A program made the position numbers and the translations under genes. DNA of 64,000 nt from the NCBI RefSeq assembly GCF_022984075.1, contig NZ_JALAAD010000001.1:682001-746000 (forward strand), read 5' to 3'. Numbering within the stretch: position 1 is the first letter of the stretch; each line of letters opens with the position of its first letter. The DNA is from Synechococcus sp. C9 (GTDB lineage Bacteria; Cyanobacteriota; Cyanobacteriia; Gloeomargaritales; Gloeomargaritaceae). Below are positions 60,620 through 64,000 of this stretch, one piece after another. The notes beneath the pieces were generated by a model. That model was not told the origin of the DNA and searched no databases. It saw only the letters and a list, made by a program, of their open reading frames with translations.

Positions 60620-61762
60620 GTGCCAAGTGGGGCGGAGGTGGGGTTAATTTTTGCCCTGGGATTTTTGGGAAGTTTCGGTCACTGCGCCGGGATGTGTGGG
60701 CCACTGGTGTTGGGCGTGGCTTGGGGGCAAAAACATCTGACCTGGGGGCAACGGTGGCGGCAACAGGTGGGATTGCATCTGGGACGGGTGTTGACCTACG
60801 CCGGGGTGGGGGCACTCTTGGGGCAGGCGGGTTCCCTATTGGTCGCCGGGGGGCAACTGGCGGGGGTGGGCAGTGGGGTGCGCCAGGGGGTGACGGTGGC
60901 GGTGGGGTTGCTGTTGATCTGGAGCGGTTGGCGTTCCCAGGTGCCGAACTGGTTGCGCTGGGGCTGGCATCCCCGGGGAAATCCCCCTCAAAATCCGGTG
61001 CTTTTGGGTGTGTTGTGGGGGCTGATTCCCTGCGGTTTTTTGTATGTGGCGCAATTGCAGGCGGTGGCGACCCTCAATCCCTGGGCGGGGGCGGTCTTGC
61101 TGGGGGCATTTGGGTTGGGAACCGTGCCGGTGTTGTTGGGGCTGGGGCTGTGGTTGAGCCGGGTGGGGACGGAGCGGGGGCAACAACTGAGCCGTTGGGC
61201 GGGGCGCTTGACCGTTCTGATGGGGGTATTGATGCTCCTGCGGACAGACAGCATGGTGGACATCACTGGCTATGGCAGTTTGCTCCTGCTGGGGCTGGCA
61301 TTGCTGGCACGACCTCTGCAACGGCTGTGGGGGGGATTGCGTCCCCTGCGGCGGCACTTGGGGGTGGGGGCGTTTGTCCTGGCGGGGCTTCATACCCTGC
61401 ACATGGTGGAACACAGTTTTCAGTGGGATTTGCTGGGAATTTTCTTTTTGCCACCGCTGCCATTTTGGGGCATCATACTCGGTACTCTCGGACTGGGACT
61501 GATGGTGCCCTTGGCTGTGACCAGTACGGATGGCTGGGTACGCCGGTTGGGCAAGCGTTGGCACCAATTACATCGTTGGGCGATAGGGATATGGTTCCTG
61601 GTGGGGGCGCATATTGGCTTACTCATGGGGGCACGGTGGGGAATCCTCGGCAATGTCACGTTTATTTTGGGGATAATTTTGGTAATCCTTCTGCGACAAT
61701 CCTGGTGGTGGCGGTGGTGGGGGCGAGAGGCGTGGTATGAACCGGCTGATGTTGGGTATTAG
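60620..61762 (+). CDS. Membrane fusion: TauE/UreH-like domain plus MsrQ/YedZ-like haem domain
   Basis: A 380-residue polytopic protein. The N-terminal 190 residues are a UreH_2/TauE-like transporter domain with the paired-cysteine motif GHCAGMCGPLVLGVAWG at its start and a second proline-cysteine site WGLIPCGFLYVAQLQAV. The C-terminal 170 residues resemble the ferric-reductase/MsrQ haem-b domain: GAFVLAGLHTLHMVEHS and RLGKRWHQLHRWAIGIWFLV, with haem-ligand-like histidines. Together these suggest electron or metal transfer across the membrane. GTG 60620 or TTG 60614 is the start. It overlaps the next gene by 26 bp. Confidence 0.75.
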   Translation: MPSGAEVGLIFALGFLGSFGHCAGMCGPLVLGVAWGQKHLTWGQRWRQQVGLHLGRVLTYAGVGALLGQAGSLLVAGGQLAGVGSGVRQGVTVAVGLLLIWSGWRSQVPNWLRWGWHPRGNPPQNPVLLGVLWGLIPCGFLYVAQLQAVATLNPWAGAVLLGAFGLGTVPVLLGLGLWLSRVGTERGQQLSRWAGRLTVLMGVLMLLRTDSMVDITGYGSLLLLGLALLARPLQRLWGGLRPLRRHLGVGAFVLAGLHTLHMVEHSFQWDLLGIFFLPPLPFWGIILGTLGLGLMVPLAVTSTDGWVRRLGKRWHQLHRWAIGIWFLVGAHIGLLMGARWGILGNVTFILGIILVILLRQSWWWRWWGREAWYEPADVGY

Positions 61763-62147
61763 CGTTGCACTGGGGTTGGGCGTTCCGGTTTTTGCCCACA
61801 CGGTACAGCGGGCTGGGAATGTGGCAGTACTGTGGCACGTGGCACCCAACCACAACCCCCGGGCGGGACAACCTGCGCAGGTTTGGGTCGCACTCACTCG
61901 CCGGGGTGGGCAACCGATTTTTAACCGGGAAGTCGCCTGCACCTTGCAAATACGCCAGGAACCCCAGGGCACCCTGCTGGTGACCACCCGTTTACAGGGG
62001 ATCAATGTGGAACGCTATCGGGACACCCCTGCGGCTACGGTGACCTTTCCCCAACCGGGTCGTTACCAATTGGGCTTGGCGTGTCAACCCAAAACCGCCG
62101 ATTTGAAACCCTTTTCCTTCACCTATGGGGTAACGGTGGGGCGGTAA
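61737..62147 (+). CDS. Exported FixH/YtkA-like beta-sandwich protein
   Basis: A 136-residue protein with an N-terminal signal peptide or anchor (MNRLMLGISVALGLGVPVFA). The mature part HTVQRAGNVAVLWHVAPNHN, PRAGQPAQVWVALTRRGG and PQPGRYQLGLACQP has strand patterns of FixH/CopC/YtkA-type periplasmic proteins, often involved in copper handling. It begins inside the preceding fusion gene, so cotranslation is likely and a common function with it is inferred. Confidence 0.65.
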   Translation: MNRLMLGISVALGLGVPVFAHTVQRAGNVAVLWHVAPNHNPRAGQPAQVWVALTRRGGQPIFNREVACTLQIRQEPQGTLLVTTRLQGINVERYRDTPAATVTFPQPGRYQLGLACQPKTADLKPFSFTYGVTVGR

Positions 62148-62151
62148 TGAT

Positions 62152-62294
62152 AAGGCACCTCATATTTATTTGCACCCATTGAAATTGAAGGTTATTGGGC
62201 AAGAATGCCTATACCAATGGTTATGCCACGCAGGCTATCAAGAACCATACACCGCAGGTGCCTTTTTGACAGCGCCCCATCCTTAGAAGTGCCC
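62152..62294 (+). repeat. Family-2 MITE-like repeat downstream of dnaA
   Basis: Left end AAGGCACCTCATATTTATTT, right end CCTTAGAAGTGCCC. The interior GGTTATGCCACGCAGGCTAT plus CAAGAACCATA is shared with the copy at 21878. It lies between the FixH-like stop and the dnaA stop. Confidence 0.75.
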
Positions 62295-62299
62295 ATCAT

Positions 62300-63664
62300 T
62301 TAACTGCCCAAATCTTGCGCTGAACGGTGAATCCGGTCTTTGATTTGCGCTAATAATTGGGCAAATTTGGGGTCACTATCCCGTCTTTGGGCAATCTTTT
62401 CACAGGCATACAGCACCGTGGTATGGTCTTTGCCCCCAAAAAATTGACCGATCTGGGGCAGGCTCAAACTGGTGTACTGCCGCACTAAGTACATGGCTAC
62501 TTGCCGGGGAAAACTCACCTGGCGACGGCGGGTGCTGAACATCAAATCTTGAGCAGACACCTCAAAGGCAGCAGCCACCATATCCACTACCAATTCTGGG
62601 GTGGTTTTGGTCATCTGCACTGGCGAATTGAGTAAATCCGCCACATTTTCCACCGTGATCGCCGCCCCGGAAATAGCGGTGTACGCCAGGGTGCGAATCA
62701 AAGCGCCTTCCAATTCCCGAATGTTGGACGTGTAACGGGTGGCAATGTAGGTGATCACCTCCACCGGCAAATACACATTTTCCTGCTCCGCTTTTTTTTG
62801 CAAAATCGCCATGCGGGTCTCCAAATCCGGGGCTTGAATATCGGCAATGAGCCCCATCGAAAACCGGGAACAGAGGCGTTCTTGCAAGCGGGGAATGCAG
62901 GCCGGGGGGCGGTCGGAGGCAATCACCACCTGTTTACCCGCCTCGTGCAGGGCATTAAACGTATGGAAAAATTCCTCCTGGGTATATTCTTTCCCTTCAA
63001 TGAATTGAATATCATCCACCAAGAGCAAATCCGCCGCCCGATATTTCTCCCGAAACTGTTGCATATTATCCCGGCGAATCGCCTCAATTAAATCATTAGT
63101 AAATTGCTCCGTGGAAACGTAAAACACCCGTGCCTCCCGATTAATCTCCAGCCGGTAATGCCCAATCGCCTGCATCAGATGGGTTTTGCCCAAGCCCACC
63201 CCACCGCACAAAAACAGGGGGTTAAACTCCCGCCCCGGGGATTCCGCTACCGCTAGCGCCGCCGCATGAGCCATCCGGTTGGTTGCCCCCACCACAAACC
63301 GGCCAAAGGTGTACTTGCTATTGAGGGTCAAACTGGTCGGTTCCACGTCCTTCGACACGTCCCGATAGGGCACCAGCGGGGCAGGGGTGGCGGTCGTCGC
63401 CGGGATCATGTCGTTTTCCAGGCTGTCAATCTCCACCTCCAGCGGTTCCCCCCACACTTCCGCCACCACCCCACTAATCGTGTTCAGGTAGGACTTGACC
63501 AGCCAGTTGCGGGCGAAGAGATTGGGAGCCAGCAGGCGCAAACGCTTCTCTGTCAGGGCATCCGGGCGGATGGTCTTGATCCAGGTTTCAAACGTAGGGC
63601 GGCTCAGACGGAGTTGGAGTTGCTCCAAGACCGTCTGCCACCGTGTTTCCAGGGATTCGGTCAC
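62300..63664 (-). CDS. dnaA: Chromosomal replication initiator DnaA
   Basis: A 454-residue initiator. Domain [21 protein letters not shown] then [11 protein letters not shown]+ domain: Walker [19 protein letters not shown], Walker [15 protein letters not shown], sensor and arginine-finger regions [15 protein letters not shown]. Domain IV: the DNA-binding signature [23 protein letters not shown] 63664 is chosen because the long upstream frame reads through the rpmH region. It is divergent from rpmH. Whether replication starts here is not shown by the sequence. Confidence 0.95.
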   Translation of the reverse strand: MTESLETRWQTVLEQLQLRLSRPTFETWIKTIRPDALTEKRLRLLAPNLFARNWLVKSYLNTISGVVAEVWGEPLEVEIDSLENDMIPATTATPAPLVPYRDVSKDVEPTSLTLNSKYTFGRFVVGATNRMAHAAALAVAESPGREFNPLFLCGGVGLGKTHLMQAIGHYRLEINREARVFYVSTEQFTNDLIEAIRRDNMQQFREKYRAADLLLVDDIQFIEGKEYTQEEFFHTFNALHEAGKQVVIASDRPPACIPRLQERLCSRFSMGLIADIQAPDLETRMAILQKKAEQENVYLPVEVITYIATRYTSNIRELEGALIRTLAYTAISGAAITVENVADLLNSPVQMTKTTPELVVDMVAAAFEVSAQDLMFSTRRRQVSFPRQVAMYLVRQYTSLSLPQIGQFFGGKDHTTVLYACEKIAQRRDSDPKFAQLLAQIKDRIHRSAQDLGS

Positions 63665-63743
63665 GGCAGGTATCGGCGTTGAGTGAGGTTTGATAGGGAT
63701 CAGGCTACCCCATTTTTCCCCGGCTGAATAGCCCCCCTTCCCC

Positions 63744-63773
63744 TTGACTTGGTTAAGCTTTGTGTGGTATTTT
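63744..63773 (+). promoter_or_regulatory. Putative rpmH promoter
   Basis: TTGACT (63744-63749) as -35 and TATTTT (63768-63773) as -10 with an 18-base spacer, 35 bp before the rpmH ATG. No clear cluster of DnaA boxes was found in the 144-bp dnaA-rpmH spacer. Confidence 0.5.
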
Positions 63774-63808
63774 TGAGGGTCTTGTGAACTCTCGTAACGG
63801 TACCCCCT

Positions 63809-63949
63809 ATGACCAAGCGCACCTTGGAAGGCACCAACCGCAAACGCCTGCGCCGTTCTGGTTTTCGGGCACGGATGGCGACTCCCGGCGGACGGCGAGT
63901 CCTGCAAGCCCGGCGGGCTAAGGGACGCAAGCGGTTAGCCCTGGTCTAG
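63809..63949 (+). CDS. rpmH: 50S ribosomal protein L34
   Basis: A 46-residue, highly basic protein: [20 protein letters not shown] then [20 protein letters not shown] and KRLALV, the cyanobacterial L34 form. It lies divergent from dnaA and directly ahead of rnpA (start one base after the rpmH TAG), the usual bacterial rpmH-rnpA order. Confidence 0.96.
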   Translation: MTKRTLEGTNRKRLRRSGFRARMATPGGRRVLQARRAKGRKRLALV

Positions 63950-63950
63950 G

Positions 63951-64000
63951 GTGGGGTTGCCCCGGTGCTACCGTCTGCGGGGACATCGGGTTTTTGCCGC
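63951..64000 (+). CDS. rnpA: Ribonuclease P protein component, 5' part (cut by window end)
   Basis: Only 16 codons are present: GTG start, then GLPRCYRLRGHRVFA, matching the LPxxxRLR start of RnpA, the protein subunit of RNase P that matures tRNA 5' ends. The position immediately after rpmH supports the call. The gene continues past 64000. Confidence 0.75.
   Translation, partial: MGLPRCYRLRGHRVFA

Noticed and set aside
63665-63808. A chromosomal origin between dnaA and rpmH
   Set aside because: No group of DnaA boxes (TTATCCACA-like) was seen in the 144 bp. Gene context alone is not enough.

Overview
The window is 64 kb of a cyanobacterial chromosome. It carries the photosystem II cluster psbE-psbF-psbL-psbJ, the photosystem I gene psaI, the NDH-1 subunits ndhS and ndhM, a CpcS/CpeS-type phycobilin lyase, a CruP-type carotenoid enzyme, the circadian input protein LdpA, and cyanobacterial families such as DUF2949 and DUF3531. 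No genus can be fixed from the sequence alone. Housekeeping genes are GC-rich and tightly packed: ATGA start/stop overlaps are common, and at least five convergent pairs overlap by more than 10 bp at their 3' ends. AT-rich accessory patches interrupt this.

Layout. 1-5.3 kb: SDR enzyme, ArsB-like permease, and a minus-strand run msrB-recR-RNase II. 5.3-11.8 kb: guaA, folE, then YbjN-like protein-ABC exporter-ssb-ribD. 11.8-15.7 kb: a 1293-residue secreted protein with a two-partner-secretion domain, beta-helix repeats and a C-terminal CHAT protease domain. 16-21 kb: cysteine/cystine lyase, psbEFLJ, holA, cruP. 21-28.8 kb: nth, hemB, LON-domain protein, VanY-like peptidase, rpmF, coaBC, DCC-family protein, aat, psaI, phycobilin lyase. 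28.8-34.5 kb: alcohol dehydrogenase, a block of small mobile repeats, an HI0933-like flavoprotein, plsC, murF, DUF2949.

34.9-39.0 kb is an AT-rich cassette between two direct copies of a 39-bp sequence. It holds a broken substrate-binding-protein gene, a DprA/SMF-like protein, and a RecQ-like helicase whose C-terminus is a phosphoribosyltransferase-like domain. DprA plus phosphoribosyltransferase is the pairing of the ShosTA anti-phage system, so this is the best candidate for an under-described defence system here.

39-46.5 kb: class I aldolase, DUF3531, pentapeptide protein, ndhS, cysE, Na+/dicarboxylate symporter, and an FHA-PAS-Ser/Thr kinase. 46.7-51 kb: an AT-rich glycosyltransferase-FkbM fusion and murJ. 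51-56.7 kb: ndhM, two toxin-antitoxin pairs (DUF2281-PIN; DUF4258 with a YgiT-like partner lacking its zinc cysteines), mutL, a STAS protein, NIL-ferredoxin and a small ribbon-helix-helix protein. 56.7-64 kb: nitrilase, the minus-strand cluster thyX-dcd-YCII-ldpA, a TauE/MsrQ-like membrane fusion, dnaA, rpmH and the start of rnpA.

Two families of about 70-140 bp non-coding MITE-like repeats with terminal inverted repeats occur throughout. They often touch gene ends, and one copy supplies the Shine-Dalgarno-like sequence of murJ. No transposase, integrase, CRISPR array, rRNA or tRNA was recognised.
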